A stretch of DNA of 23,796 bases from Desulfobacteraceae bacterium (GCA_022837185.1 JALHJD010000023.1:1-23796), one strand, 5' to 3'. Positions 1-10,039 are shown, counted from the stretch's first letter. Notes: generated from the sequence alone by a model not told the origin. A program made the numbers and translations.

Positions 1-987
<987 letters not shown>

Positions 988-991
<4 letters not shown>

Positions 992-2031
992 GGTATATGA
1001 TGGGGACGCCGCGGCGTCTCAGGTTCCGGGTTCGGTTTGTCGCCGGTGAGCAGGCGCAGGAACAGCACCTCGCAGACCATCTGCCGGTTGCAGTTTCTTG
1101 CCAGCGCCTCCCTGGCGAATTCAACAGCTTGCATCTTATCAGAAAGTTGGTCCAAGTTCCAGCGTTCTCTTGCGCGAACCACGTAGGGCGCCATGGAGCT
1201 GCGCTCCGGGTCGGCCGGCCGGCGGCCCAGATGGGCGGCCATGGTCTCCTTGAAAAAAAGAAGGAAGAGGTCAAGCAGGGTTTCCAGGCCCTCGCGGATA
1301 TCAGCGGTCCTGACGGCCATCAGCAGCGCGGTCTCGATTGCCTCGGCCTCGCTTTCCGCTTGCGCGGCCAGGCAGTTCATGGACTCGTCGAAGAGGCGTG
1401 TCAGGTTTTCCGCGTCCAGCGAGCGGATCTTTCCGGGGCAGCCCCCGGTCAGGGCGGCAAGAGCGCGGGCCCGCCCGCTGTCCAGGCCGCTGTCCAGCCG
1501 CATCAGGATGTCCGCGGCGACCGCCGGCGGCAGGGGATGAAACGGGACGGTCTGGCAGCGCGACAGGATGGTCGGCAGCAGCGGTTCCGATTCGTCGGCC
1601 GTCAACAGGAGCAGATTGCCGGGAGGGGGCTCCTCCAGCAGTTTCAGCAGGCTGTTTGCCGCTTCCCGGCGCATGGTGTGCACGTCCTCGAGCAGGATGA
1701 CCCGCGGTCCCGATTCCAGGGGAGGGAAGCTGAGGATCTTTTTCAGTTCGCGGACCTGATCAATTTTGATCACCGCCCCCTGGGGCAGGATGTGATGAAA
1801 ATCGGGATGGTTGCCGGAAAAGAATTTCCGGCAGCCGCCGCATTGCCGGCACGGGGCGGAGGGAGTTCCCTCCCGGCAGAAGAGGGCGGCCGCCATGGAG
1901 CGCGCGGCAGTGGCCTTGCCCACCCCGTCCGGGCCGATGAACAGGTAGGCGTGGGCCAGCCGCCCGCCGGCAAGGGCGCGGCTGAGAAGTTGCACCGCCT
2001 TGGGCTGGCCGAGGAGTTCCGCGAAGACCAT
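988..2031 (-). CDS. holB: DNA polymerase III subunit delta prime
   Basis: A 347-aa clamp-loader subunit that helps open and load the sliding clamp during replication. The ATG at 2031 is chosen because the protein then starts MVFAELLGQPKAVQLL, the normal family start, two bases after the upstream stop; the open frame runs 60 codons further upstream but is low-complexity Gly/Pro/Arg sequence antisense to nothing conserved. Visible features are a Walker A-like GPDGVGKAT (33-41), the four-cysteine zinc module C52, C61, C64 and C67, LLEDVHTM (113-120), LLEEPP (131-136) and the clamp-loader SRC motif (157-159). Lysine is kept in the P-loop. It sits between the YhaM-like gene and ricT in a tight operon. 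Confidence 0.94.
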
Positions 2032-2033
2032 GG

Positions 2034-3122
2034 TTAAAAGAGGGACTGCTGGCCCTTGCCCTGTTCCGGCCCGTTTCCGCCGGCCCGGGTCGTCGTTTCC
2101 CGTCCGCCCGGGTCGTTCCCGGCTTCGGGCCGTTCCGGGCCTGGCGGGATTTCCGCCTCCGGCCCCCTGAGCAGCAGAAACCGCTCCAGGGGACGCTGGT
2201 AGTCGCTCCACTGATGGCGGCCGGGTTCGACCTGTTCGCTCAGCCGGTCTATGTAGTTCACCTTGGCATCCATATCGTCGATATGATGGAGCAGGATGGC
2301 TTCAACGGTCATCGGCAGGCAGGGGGAGCCGAATTCATGCCGGCCGTGGTGGCTGAGGATAAGGTGGAGCAGCCGGTCCAGACGTTCGGGGGACAGTTCG
2401 GGAATTTGCTCCGCCCGGCGCCGGACCATTTCGCTGCCGAGGACCAGGTGGCCGATCAGCCGGCCCGACTCCGTGTAATCAAAGGGGACCGAGGAAAAGC
2501 TGAATTCACGGACTTTGCCGATATCATGCAGCAGGGCGCTGGCCACCAGCAGGTCGCGGTCAAGGCCGGGGTAGTGCCGGGACAGGCCCACGGCCAGGCC
2601 GGTGACGCTCAGGGTGTGTTCGAGCAGGCCCCCAAGGTAGGCGTGGTGCATCATCTTGGCGGCCGGCGCCAGACAGAACTGCTTGAGAAAAGCTCCCTGG
2701 AAGGTTGCCTCCAGAAGCGGGCGCAGCGCCGGATCGTTGACCGTCCTGATCAGCCCGGCCAGCTCGGACTTCATCTCCCGGACGGACCGTTTGCTGGAGG
2801 GCATGAAGGAGTCGAGGGGGACGGCGCCGTCCTCGACCGCCTGCAGGGAGGTGATGTTGAGCTGCAGCTGGTCGCGGAACGGTTTGGCCAGGGCCTCGAC
2901 TGCGACGATCTGGCCGATTTCCGCCTGCGACTCGAACCGGGCGGCGTCTTCCCAGATCCGGGCCTCGATCTCACCCGATCTGTCCATCAGGGTCAGGGCC
3001 AGGTAGGGCTTGCCGTTTTTGGTTTCGGCCAGGGTTTTCCTGCTCACCAGGAACAGGTCGCGGATCTGCTGGCCTTCCCTGATGTCGGCCACAAAAATGG
3101 TTTTTCCGATGTCGATGTTCAT
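2034..3122 (-). CDS. OB-fold/HD-domain protein, YhaM-type 3'-5' exoribonuclease family
   Basis: A 362-aa cytosolic protein. Residues ~14-95 resemble a nucleic-acid-binding OB-fold (VADIREGQQIRDLFLVSRKT, then LALTLMDRSGEIEARIWED). Residues ~155-295 form an HD metal-dependent phosphohydrolase domain, with H159/H160, H169, the HD pair in LLHDIGK (199-203), SHHG (258-260) and a late Asp cluster near 282-285. This arrangement matches YhaM/CBF1-type 3'-5' exoribonucleases, so a role in RNA or DNA 3'-end trimming is inferred. The family is usually near 310-320 aa. The extra length is a Pro/Gly/Arg-rich tail (about 320-362) that is probably disordered. The ATG has AGGA immediately upstream. It is the first gene of the compact block with holB, ricT and metG. 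Confidence 0.85.
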   Translation of the reverse strand: MNIDIGKTIFVADIREGQQIRDLFLVSRKTLAETKNGKPYLALTLMDRSGEIEARIWEDAARFESQAEIGQIVAVEALAKPFRDQLQLNITSLQAVEDGAVPLDSFMPSSKRSVREMKSELAGLIRTVNDPALRPLLEATFQGAFLKQFCLAPAAKMMHHAYLGGLLEHTLSVTGLAVGLSRHYPGLDRDLLVASALLHDIGKVREFSFSSVPFDYTESGRLIGHLVLGSEMVRRRAEQIPELSPERLDRLLHLILSHHGRHEFGSPCLPMTVEAILLHHIDDMDAKVNYIDRLSEQVEPGRHQWSDYQRPLERFLLLRGPEAEIPPGPERPEAGNDPGGRETTTRAGGNGPEQGKGQQSLF

Positions 3123-3179
3123 TTTCCTGCGGTTGTCTCAAGCTCCTGAAACCTTGTGTCCCCACGGGCAGGCTGGACC

Positions 3180-3220
3180 GACCGCGCCCTCCTTGCCCGA
3201 CGGCTCCTGGGTGCGCGGTC
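3180..3220. other. Inverted repeat in the ychF-YhaM gap
   Basis: Perfect 8-bp arms GACCGCGC (3180-3187) and GCGCGGTC (3213-3220) flank a 25-base loop in the 199-bp gap between the ychF stop and the start of the YhaM-like gene. There is no T-run on the minus strand after it, so it is not a textbook terminator. It may be an mRNA 5'-leader structure for the downstream operon, or chance in GC-rich DNA. Confidence 0.35.
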
Positions 3221-3287
3221 CGTCAACAATCCGCTGCAAGGCAGGGGGCGGCAAGGGGAATCGTCACGGCCGCCCTTCCCGGGAGGC

Positions 3288-3307
3288 GGGGAAAGCCAGG
3301 CTTCCCC
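3288..3307 (-). terminator. Hairpin 14 bp past the ychF stop
   Basis: GGGGAA (3288-3293) and TTCCCC (3302-3307) form a perfect 6-bp stem with an 8-base loop just downstream of ychF on the minus strand. No strong U-tract follows, so it may act as an mRNA 3' end or a weak terminator separating ychF from the YhaM-holB-ricT-metG block. Confidence 0.35.
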
Positions 3308-3321
3308 GGTTGTGCAGGGCA

Positions 3322-4354
3322 CTATACATTAAAACGGAACAGAATGCAGTCCCCATCGCGGACGACGTAATCCCTGCCTTCCGACCGCATGAGGCCCTTC
3401 TCCCTGGCCCGTGCTTCGCTGCCGCAGGCAATATAGTCCTCGTAGGCAATGACCTCGGCCCGGATGAACCCCCGTTCGAAATCGGAGTGGATTTTGCCGG
3501 CCGCCCCCGGTGCCCTGGTGCCGCGCTGAATGGTCCAGGCCTTGGTTTCCTTTTCCCCGACGGTGAAGAAGGTGCTCGGTGAGGAATTCCGCCTGTTCCT
3601 CCCGGCTCAGGCGGCTGAGCTCCTGTTCAATGCTGCCGGCGATCACCACCACCGGGGATTGTTCCGCGGCGGCCGCCTCCCGCAGCAGGTCAACGAAACT
3701 GTTGCCGCCCGCCAGATCGTCTTCATGGACATTGGCGACGTAGAGCACCGGCTTGGCCGTCAACAGGCAGAGCTCCCGCAGCAGGTCCCGCCGGGTCCGG
3801 TCGCCGGCCGCCACGCTCCGCGCCGGCTGGCCGCTGTCGAGGATGTCCCGGACCTGTTCCAGGAACGCGACCTGGGCGATCACCTTGCTGTCCCCGGACT
3901 TTGCCTGGTTGCGGGTTTTCTGCAGGCGGCGGTCGACGGTGTCCAGGTCGGCGAGGATCAGTTCGGTGTTGATGACCTCCCGGTCCCGCAGCGGGTCGAC
4001 CGAACCGTCCACGTGAACGATGTTTTCATCCTCAAAACAGCGGATGACGTGGACAATGGCATCAACCTGCCGGATGTGGCCGAGAAACTGATTGCCGAGC
4101 CCTTCACCGCGGCTGGCGCCCCTGACCAGTCCGGCGATGTCGACGAATTCCATCTGGGTCGGGACTTTGCTGCGGGTATGGACCAGGTCGGCGAGCCGGT
4201 CGAGCCGCTCATCGGGCACCGGCACAATGCCGACATTGGGTTCAATGGTGCAGAACGGATAGTTGGCCGCGTCAATGGCCGCGGCGGTCAGGGCATTGAA
4301 TATGGTCGACTTCCCCACATTGGGCAGGCCGACGATTCCACAACGAAATCCCAT
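3322..4354 (-). pseudogene. ychF: YchF/OLA1-type ATPase, frameshifted with internal deletion
   Basis: Residues 1-260 are a normal YchF GTPase-fold domain: P-loop GLPNVGKST (9-17), DIAGLVRGASRGEGLGNQFL, and NVHE in place of NKxD, the hallmark of the ATP-preferring YchF/OLA1 family. After EQAEFLTE (ending near 3575) the frame goes off into low-complexity sequence and stops at 3329. The expected C-terminal TGS-like domain resumes in another minus frame from about 3570 ([20 protein letters not shown]) and ends [11 protein letters not shown] at the TAG at 3322, the exact family C-terminus. The two parts add to ~342 residues against the usual ~363. About 22 codons, the helix before the TFFT strand, are therefore missing along with the frame. 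YchF is a ribosome-associated stress regulator. The break could be real or an assembly error. The start has AGAGGAG just upstream. Confidence 0.88.
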
Positions 4355-4464
4355 GGCTCCTCTACGTATTCACTCAGGACGCCCGCCGCGTAGACGCGGG
4401 ATACGCTCACAGGGCGGGGTGTTTGCTGTTCATGGCTGACGGGCGGAGGGACGGGCGAAAAAAA

Positions 4465-4492
4465 TTGCCGTTCCCGGTCAAGGGTGTATAGT
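4465..4492 (+). promoter_or_regulatory. Predicted sigma70-type promoter for mtaD
   Basis: TTGCCG (4465-4470) and TATAGT (4487-4492) are separated by 16 bases and point into mtaD, leaving a leader of about 65 bases. The 210-bp gap between the divergent ychF and mtaD genes also holds a small hairpin, GCAAG (4544-4548) with CTTGC (4556-4560), just before the start codon, which might affect initiation. No recognisable SAH or SAM riboswitch was seen. Confidence 0.4.
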
Positions 4493-4564
4493 TCCGCACG
4501 GGTGCTCAGTGCTCCCTGTGATACACTAAATCATGATGATTATGCAAGCAGTTCTCTTGCCGGG

Positions 4565-5872
4565 ATGATGACGGCGGATATTTTGATAACGGACGGCTTT
4601 CTGCTGCCGGAACCGGGCACGGACAGGGTGACGGAGCGGGGATATGTCGCCATCCGCGGCAGCTCTATTGGCGCCGTGGGCGACATGGCCGACCTGGGCA
4701 CGGTCCGGGCCCGGGAGGTTGTCGATGCCGGCGGCGCCGTTGTCATGCCCGGCCTGGTCAACTGCCACTGCCACGCGGCCATGACCCTTTTCCGCGGCCT
4801 GGCCGACGACCTGGCCCTGGGCGAGTGGCTTGGCGAACATATATTTCCGGCCGAGAGCCGGCACGTGAACCCGGAGATGGTGTACTGGTGCTCCAGGCTG
4901 GCGGCCGCCGAAATGCTGCTTTCCGGGACGACCATGGTTGCCGACGGCTATTTTTTTGCCGACGCGGCCGCCAGGGCCTTCAGCGAGACCGGCCTGCGGG
5001 CCGTGGCCGCCCAGGGGGTCATAGATTTTCCGGCGCCGGGGGTGCCGGATCCGGCCGATAATGTCCGGGTTGCCGCCCGCTTCCTGGATGCCTGGCACCT
5101 GCGCCACCGTCTTGTCACCCCGGCCGTTTTCGCGCACTCCCCCTACACCTGCGCTCCGGAGACCCTGCAGCGGGCAAAACAGGAGGCCGACCGCCGGGGC
5201 CGGCTGTTTTTCATCCATACGGCCGAGACCCAAGGGGAACCGTCTCTGATCCAGGACCGGCGCGGCGCTTCCCCGGTCAGGCATCTTGACGCCCTGGGCC
5301 TCCTTGACCCCTTGACGGTCTGCGTGCACTGTGTCTGGGTCGACGAGGAGGATATCGCCATCCTGGCCCGCCGGGGAGCCCGGGCCGTTCTCTGCCCGCA
5401 GTCGCACCTCAAGCTGGCGTCTGGAATTGCGCCGTTTGCCGCCCTGCGGGCCCAGGGCGTGGTTGTCGGCCTCGGCACCGACTCCGCCGCCAGCAATAAT
5501 TCTCTGGACATGTTCCGGGAAATGGACGTCTGCGCCAAGGTGCAGAAGGCGCGGACAGGCGATCCGGTGGCGGCCCCGGCAAAAACCATCCTGCGGATGG
5601 CCACGGGAGAAGGGGCCGAAGTCCTGGGATCCGGGGGGTGGGGCGGCGTCCTCCGCCCCGGAGCGCCGGCCGACGTGATCCTGATCGACCGGAACAGCCC
5701 GCACCTGACGCCCTTTTACGGACCGGACCTGCTGGTGTACGGCGCCCGGGGGAGCGATGTCCGCACCGTAATCGTTGACGGCCGGCCGGTGGTGCGGGAC
5801 AGACGCCTGCTGACCGCGGACCTGGACGCGGTCATGGCAAGAGTGCGCGCTTTCGCCGCCCAGGCGGGGTAG
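4565..5872 (+). CDS. mtaD: 5'-methylthioadenosine/S-adenosylhomocysteine deaminase-like amidohydrolase
   Basis: A 435-aa zinc amidohydrolase of the TrzA/AtzA-like group. Metal ligands are visible: H68 and H70 in NCHCHAAMTLFRG, H218 with E221 in FIHTAETQGE, H255 in CVHCVW, and D306 in LGTDSAASNNSLDMF. These blocks are those of MtaD, which deaminates methylthioadenosine, S-adenosylhomocysteine or adenosine and links to SAM recycling; substrate preference cannot be settled from sequence. The open frame extends to a GTG at 4484, but the first 27 codons are unlike the family, so ATG 4565 is preferred (ATG 4568 is equally possible; neither has a strong ribosome site). It converges on the cytochrome gene with 12 bases between stops. 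Confidence 0.88.
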   Translation: MMTADILITDGFLLPEPGTDRVTERGYVAIRGSSIGAVGDMADLGTVRAREVVDAGGAVVMPGLVNCHCHAAMTLFRGLADDLALGEWLGEHIFPAESRHVNPEMVYWCSRLAAAEMLLSGTTMVADGYFFADAAARAFSETGLRAVAAQGVIDFPAPGVPDPADNVRVAARFLDAWHLRHRLVTPAVFAHSPYTCAPETLQRAKQEADRRGRLFFIHTAETQGEPSLIQDRRGASPVRHLDALGLLDPLTVCVHCVWVDEEDIAILARRGARAVLCPQSHLKLASGIAPFAALRAQGVVVGLGTDSAASNNSLDMFREMDVCAKVQKARTGDPVAAPAKTILRMATGEGAEVLGSGGWGGVLRPGAPADVILIDRNSPHLTPFYGPDLLVYGARGSDVRTVIVDGRPVVRDRRLLTADLDAVMARVRAFAAQAG

Positions 5873-5884
5873 GGCCGGAGCGGT

Positions 5885-6295
5885 CTAACGGTCCTGCTCC
5901 CCCCGCAGAAGCTCCGGGCCGCTGTCCGAGCCGTGCGGGTCATGGCAGCCGAGGCACTCGCTGTTTTCGGCGCTGTGGGTGGAGGCGGCCCCCCGGGAAT
6001 GGCAGAACCGGCACATCTCGACCGCCGCCGGCAGCGGCTTGAATATCCCCCCCTTATCCGCCGAGCAGGCTTCGCCGTCCGGCACATGGCAGGCGACGCA
6101 TCCGCGTCCGCCGATCTGTTCGGCCGCCACCGGGCCGTGCAGATACTTCCCCGCCGCCACTCCCCGGTGGCAGTCGCCGGTCAGGCACGTTGCCGCCTCT
6201 CCCGGGCCTGCCGGGAAGACCAGAACCAGGAAAAGGCTGGCCAGAACCGCTTTGTCCCCCACCCGGCGGATTTTCTTCTCGATTGCTGCGTACAT
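5885..6295 (-). CDS. Exported tetraheme c-type cytochrome, doubled-CXXCH family
   Basis: A 136-aa protein with an N-terminal signal peptide (basic start, hydrophobic ~16-30, likely cleavage near GEA-A, ~35), so it is periplasmic or outside the inner membrane. There are four haem c attachment motifs: CLTGDCH (37-43, a CX4CH variant), CVACH (66-70), CRFCH (95-99) and CLGCH (114-118). The last runs into CHDPHGSD, typical of doubled-CXXCH proteins. It probably carries electrons; partners are unknown. ATG 6295 is preferred over an upstream GTG because GGAGGGGG sits just before it. It follows the DedA-like gene by 102 bp, so it may be the last gene of that operon or have its own promoter. The short acidic tail has no haem motif. 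Confidence 0.85.
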   Translation of the reverse strand: MYAAIEKKIRRVGDKAVLASLFLVLVFPAGPGEAATCLTGDCHRGVAAGKYLHGPVAAEQIGGRGCVACHVPDGEACSADKGGIFKPLPAAVEMCRFCHSRGAASTHSAENSECLGCHDPHGSDSGPELLRGEQDR

Positions 6296-6397
6296 GAACT
6301 TCCCCCTCCCGCGCACGGGATGCCATGACTGTCTGTTCGGTCCGGCCCGGGGTGGTCGTTCATGGCGCCGCGGCCCGGCCGGTATGCGGATTGATCC

Positions 6398-7021
6398 TTA
6401 AAGTACCATTTTGAGGAGAAGAAAGCCACCAATGAGGAGGATAAGGAAAAGGATGGTGAGCAGGTTGAAATAGCGGAGGATGAAGTGCTGCACCCTGGGA
6501 CCGTAGGCATGGATGAGCCAGGCGATGAGAAAAAAACGGGCCGAGCGGGAGAGGGCGGACACCACCGCAAAGACAACGAAATTGATTTGAAAGGCACCGG
6601 CGGTGATGGTGAACAGCTTATAGGGCAGGGGGGTGAAGCCGGCCGCGCCGACGGCCCAGGCATCGTAGCGGCGGTACAGGTCCTGGACGACCTGGTACTT
6701 GTCATGGAGGCCGTACCAGTCGAGGATGCGGAAGCCCACCGTGTCCATGAAGCCGAAACCGAGGCCGTAGCCGAGCATGCCGCCGACAACCGAGCCGGCG
6801 GCGCAGACCAGGGCGTAGCGGAACGATTTTGCCGGGACGGCGATGCAGAGGGCGATGAGAAACACATCCGGGGGGATGGGGAAGAAAGAGGATTCGGCAA
6901 CGGCGATGAAGAACAGCGCCCAGATTCCCGCCGGAGTCCGGATCCATTCCATGCAGCGGAGGTATATCCGTTGCAGCAGGGAATAGCGTGTCTGTCCGGC
7001 CGCGTCAGGCTGACCAGCCAT
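6398..7021 (-). CDS. DedA/YqaA-family inner membrane protein
   Basis: A 207-aa protein of the VTT/SNARE-associated (DedA) superfamily, YqaA-like subgroup. Hydrophobic segments lie at roughly 32-60, 68-90, 125-165 and 180-205. The family block with the conserved [18 protein letters not shown] and the re-entrant G-rich stretch ([18 protein letters not shown]) is clear, followed by [19 protein letters not shown], where the FTPLPYK motif is characteristic. DedA proteins are linked to membrane homeostasis and lipid-carrier flipping or transport; the exact substrate here is unknown. The start codon lies 17 bases inside the 3' end of pcm, so translation is probably coupled. No signal peptide is expected beyond the first membrane segment. 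Confidence 0.88.
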   Translation of the reverse strand: MAGQPDAAGQTRYSLLQRIYLRCMEWIRTPAGIWALFFIAVAESSFFPIPPDVFLIALCIAVPAKSFRYALVCAAGSVVGGMLGYGLGFGFMDTVGFRILDWYGLHDKYQVVQDLYRRYDAWAVGAAGFTPLPYKLFTITAGAFQINFVVFAVVSALSRSARFFLIAWLIHAYGPRVQHFILRYFNLLTILFLILLIGGFLLLKMVL

Positions 7022-7658
7022 GGGTTCCTATCAGATTGACAAAGCGGACGTATTCAATGGTCCTGACCTTGATTTCCCCCTTGGTCTTCTCCAGCAGCTG
7101 CAGCTCCTGGAGAAACTGGTCGCCGACCGGAATGACCAGGCGGCCGGGATCGGCGAGCTGCTCGATGAGGGGTTCGGGGATCTTCGGGCCGCCGGCCGTC
7201 ACCAGGATCCCGTCAAAGGGCGCTTCGTCGGGCCAGCCAGCCGTCCCGTCGTCGATGCGGGAAATGATGTTGTGGTAATGCAGGCGGTCAAAGACCTTCC
7301 TGGCCCGGACCAGCAGGGCGTCGATGCGCTCAATGGTGTAGACCTTCCTGCAGATCCTGGAAAGAACGGCGGCCTGGTAGCCGGAGCCGGTGCCGATTTC
7401 CAGCACCCGTTCATGGCCCTTGAGGGCAAGGGCCTGGGTCATCAGGGCGACGATGTAGGGCTGGGAGATGGTCTGGCCGGAGCCGATGGGCAGGGGATGG
7501 TCCCCGTAGGCGGCCGAAGCCATGGCGTCATCGACGAACAGGTGACGGGGCACGGTGCGCATGGCGCGCAGGGTTGCCTCGTCATGGATGCCCCGGGGAA
7601 TGAGTTGCTCCTCAACCATCCGCTCCCGGTTGATATCCCAGGGAGAAGGAGAGCTCAC
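7005..7658 (-). CDS. pcm: Protein-L-isoaspartate O-methyltransferase
   Basis: A 217-aa SAM-dependent methyltransferase that repairs isoaspartyl residues in damaged proteins. The family start [12 protein letters not shown], the substrate-site [15 protein letters not shown] (about 59-73), SAM motif [17 protein letters not shown] (85-100), and [20 protein letters not shown] are all present. The GTG start at 7658 overlaps the TGA stop of the lipoprotein gene by four bases (GTGA); an internal ATG at codon 14 is an alternative but would remove the family's usual leading residues. Downstream it overlaps the DedA-like gene by 17 bases. The context, with a stress-type lipoprotein upstream and htpG nearby, fits an envelope/protein-damage theme, but that link is inference. 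Confidence 0.95.
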   Translation of the reverse strand: MSSPSPWDINRERMVEEQLIPRGIHDEATLRAMRTVPRHLFVDDAMASAAYGDHPLPIGSGQTISQPYIVALMTQALALKGHERVLEIGTGSGYQAAVLSRICRKVYTIERIDALLVRARKVFDRLHYHNIISRIDDGTAGWPDEAPFDGILVTAGGPKIPEPLIEQLADPGRLVIPVGDQFLQELQLLEKTKGEIKVRTIEYVRFVNLIGTHGWSA

Positions 7659-8032
7659 CGTACTTCGTCCCAGGTGAAATCGTCGGCCCAGTCACGGTCG
7701 TTCTTGCCGACGGTCCTAAACTCCACGTTGCTGACCCTGTCGCCGGTCAGGGTGATGATGAGCATTTCGTCGCCCTCCTTGCCCACCACGGAGCCGAGCA
7801 GGGGGGTGCGCCCGAAGACGTTCTTTCTTTCCTCGTGGTAGACATATTCTTCAACCCCCGGGGCGACCGTGCGGTGACCGTCCGGCTCACCTATGTACCG
7901 GAGGACATCCTGCCGGGTCGATTCGCCCGCCCTGATCAGGCTGGCGTCGGAGGCCAGATGGCGGACCGGTTTGGAGTAGCAGCCCGCCAGCAGCACCGCA
8001 ATGATGAATCCGACGAATATGAGACGACGCAT
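7655..8032 (-). CDS. SmpA/OmlA (BamE-like) outer membrane lipoprotein
   Basis: A 125-aa lipoprotein. The N-terminus has two arginines, a hydrophobic stretch and the lipobox LLAGC with the acylated cysteine at 18. The body has the SmpA/OmlA pattern: a helix beginning [19 protein letters not shown] (G..T..DV...LG.P) followed by strands ending with VEYVYHEER and [13 protein letters not shown], as in BamE/small lipoproteins of the assembly machinery. Whether it serves the BAM complex is unknown. GGAGG sits 7 bases ahead of the ATG. It is the first gene of a pcm-dedA operon, with a good promoter just upstream. The C-terminus is acidic ([14 protein letters not shown]). Confidence 0.78.
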   Translation of the reverse strand: MRRLIFVGFIIAVLLAGCYSKPVRHLASDASLIRAGESTRQDVLRYIGEPDGHRTVAPGVEEYVYHEERKNVFGRTPLLGSVVGKEGDEMLIITLTGDRVSNVEFRTVGKNDRDWADDFTWDEVR

Positions 8033-8095
8033 TAACTTCCTCCGGGAGTTGCACGGGATCGGGAAAGAAGAGGGGATCCGTGCCTGGGTTAGGTT

Positions 8096-8124
8096 CCTAT
8101 ATCGTGATCTCCTTTTTTTTTCAA
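8096..8124 (-). promoter_or_regulatory. Predicted sigma70 promoter for lipoprotein-pcm-DedA operon
   Basis: On the minus strand TTGAAA (8124-8119) and TATAGG (8101-8096) are 17 bases apart, ahead of the GGAGG ribosome site of the lipoprotein gene. It lies in the 135-bp gap after htpG, so the downstream genes need not depend on htpG transcription. Confidence 0.55.
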
Positions 8125-8167
8125 GCTTCTTGACCTCTCAGCGCCGGAAAATAGGGAGCCGTTCCGC

Positions 8168-10039
8168 CTACAGTTCCTCGGCCATGCGCTCCAGGATCCT
8201 GTAATTGCGGCTGACCATCTTCTGCGAGTCGACCGGCAGGCCGGCCTGGATCATGGCGTTGTCATAGATCTGCTCGGTGACGTCCCGGGCAAAATCCTGA
8301 TCCGAATCGCGCAGGGCGGAGAGTTTCCTGATCAGGGAGCTGGCCGGATTGATCTCGAGATTTTTTTTACCGCTCATGGCAAGGTGCTCATCCCCGGACG
8401 TGGCCCGCAGCACCCGCTCCATGGAGGAGGTGAGATAGCCGTCGGCGGTGACGATCATGGCCGGGCTGTCCACCAGCCGGGTGGAAATGATCACCTCGTT
8501 GACCCGGTCGCCGAGGGCGTCTTTTATAAAGGTGCACAGTGCCCCGGCTTCCTCGGCGGGAAGGGATTCCCCCGGCCCGGCGGCTCCGCCGTCCTTTTCC
8601 TGGCCGGTGGTTGTTTCCGGCAGCTTGAGATCGGCCCGGTCGGCGGAGACCAGCTTTTTCCCCTGGAATTCGCCCAGGTGGTTGAGAACAAAGTCGTCAA
8701 TGGGCTCGAGGGTGAACAGAATTTCGATGTCCCGCTGGCGGAACAGCTCCACATAGGGTCCCATCTCCAGGGCTTCACGGCTGGGGCCGTTGATGTAATA
8801 AATGGTGTCCTGCCCCTCCTTCATCCGCTCGATGTACTGCGGGAGCGAAACCAGGTCGCCTTTGGAGGAGGCAAAGCGGAGCAGGCCGGCGAGGTCGTCC
8901 CGGTATTCGAAATCGGTGGTGATGCCTTCCTTGATGAAAATACCGAAAGTTTCCCAGAAGGTGCGGTATTTTTCCGGGTCCTCGGCCGCCTGCTCATTGA
9001 GAAATTTGATGCAGCGCCTGGTCAGAACCTTGCGCAGCTTGTGCACCAGGGCGTTGTCCTGCAGGGCCTGCCGGGAAATATTGAGGGGCAGGTCTTCGGA
9101 GTCGACCACGCCCTTCAGGAACCGGAGCCATTCGGGCAGGATGTTCTCGCTGTGCTGGTCGATGAGGACCTTCTGGCAGTACAGGTTCACACCCGGCTGC
9201 ATGCGGCCCATGCCCAGGACCTCGAAATTTTCGCGCGGGACGTAGAGGAGGGCGTTGATGGACAGCGGGGCGTCCGTGGAAAAATGGAGGCGGTACAGGG
9301 GGTCGTCGACCGCGTTGCCGATATACTTGTAAAACTCGGTATATTCCTCCTCGCTGATCTCATTCTTCGACCGGGACCATATGGCCTGGACGGTGTTGAC
9401 CTTTTTCCCTTCGACGATGATGGGAAAGGGCACAAAGGAGGAATACTGTTTGATGATTCGTTCGATGGTGAATTTCGAGGCGTACTCGTGGGCGTCGTCC
9501 TTGAGCTCCAGGATGACCTTTGTTCCCCGGTGGAGTCCCTCGCAGGGCCTGATCGTATAGGTGCCGCCGCCGTCCGATTCCCATTCGTGTCCCTCGCCGC
9601 CGTCCCATGATCTGGTCTGGACGCGGATTTTTTTGGCGGCCATGAAGGCGGAGTAGAAGCCGACCCCGAACTGACCGATGATGCTGACATCCTTTCTGGC
9701 CGCCTCGGCCAGGCGCGTCCAGAACTCCCCGGAACCGGAATGGGCGATGGTGCCGAGATTCACCTCCAGTTCCTCCCGGGTCATGCCGATGCCGGTGTCG
9801 GTGATGGTCAGGGTATGGCGCTTGTCATCACAGTCAATGGTTATTTCCAGGGGAACGTGGGCGTCGAACTCCGCCTTTTCCACCAGGCTCTGGTGGCGGA
9901 ATTTTTCCAGGGCGTCCGCGCTGTTGGAGATCAATTCCCGGACGAAGATATCCCGCTCGGTGTACAGGGAGTGAATGACTATATCGAGCACTTTTCTGGT
10001 TTCCGCCTGGAACTCACGGGTAATGGTCTGTTCGGTCAT
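8168..10039 (-). CDS. htpG: HSP90-family molecular chaperone HtpG
   Basis: A 623-aa ATP-dependent chaperone of the cytosol. The N-terminal GHKL ATPase motifs are intact: ELISNSADAL (35-44, with the catalytic Glu and Mg-binding Asn), DTGIGM (81-86), GTIAHSGS (96-103) and GQFGVGFYS (122-130). The middle domain (PLNISRQALQ) and C-terminal dimerisation region, ending RILERMAEEL, are present, so the protein is complete at the normal length of ~620-640 aa. An insertion-like acidic stretch near 485-510 (TTGQEKDGGAAGPGESLPAEE) is a flexible linker. AAGGGA precedes the ATG. It has no CIRCE element that I can find, and a sigma70-like promoter is upstream. Confidence 0.97.
   Translation of the reverse strand: MTEQTITREFQAETRKVLDIVIHSLYTERDIFVRELISNSADALEKFRHQSLVEKAEFDAHVPLEITIDCDDKRHTLTITDTGIGMTREELEVNLGTIAHSGSGEFWTRLAEAARKDVSIIGQFGVGFYSAFMAAKKIRVQTRSWDGGEGHEWESDGGGTYTIRPCEGLHRGTKVILELKDDAHEYASKFTIERIIKQYSSFVPFPIIVEGKKVNTVQAIWSRSKNEISEEEYTEFYKYIGNAVDDPLYRLHFSTDAPLSINALLYVPRENFEVLGMGRMQPGVNLYCQKVLIDQHSENILPEWLRFLKGVVDSEDLPLNISRQALQDNALVHKLRKVLTRRCIKFLNEQAAEDPEKYRTFWETFGIFIKEGITTDFEYRDDLAGLLRFASSKGDLVSLPQYIERMKEGQDTIYYINGPSREALEMGPYVELFRQRDIEILFTLEPIDDFVLNHLGEFQGKKLVSADRADLKLPETTTGQEKDGGAAGPGESLPAEEAGALCTFIKDALGDRVNEVIISTRLVDSPAMIVTADGYLTSSMERVLRATSGDEHLAMSGKKNLEINPASSLIRKLSALRDSDQDFARDVTEQIYDNAMIQAGLPVDSQKMVSRNYRILERMAEEL

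Noticed and set aside
2034..2211. Longer start for holB giving a 407-aa protein
   Set aside because: The added ~60 residues are Gly/Pro/Arg-rich and overlap the end of the YhaM-like gene; the family start MVFAELLGQPKAVQLL is at 2031.
4355..4564. Possible SAH riboswitch ahead of mtaD
   Set aside because: A switch controlling an SAH-related gene was considered, but I could not match the gap to the conserved SAH riboswitch core.
8384..9610. A 408-codon open frame antisense to htpG
   Set aside because: Shadow of the conserved HtpG frame; no ribosome site, no motif, same composition artefact.
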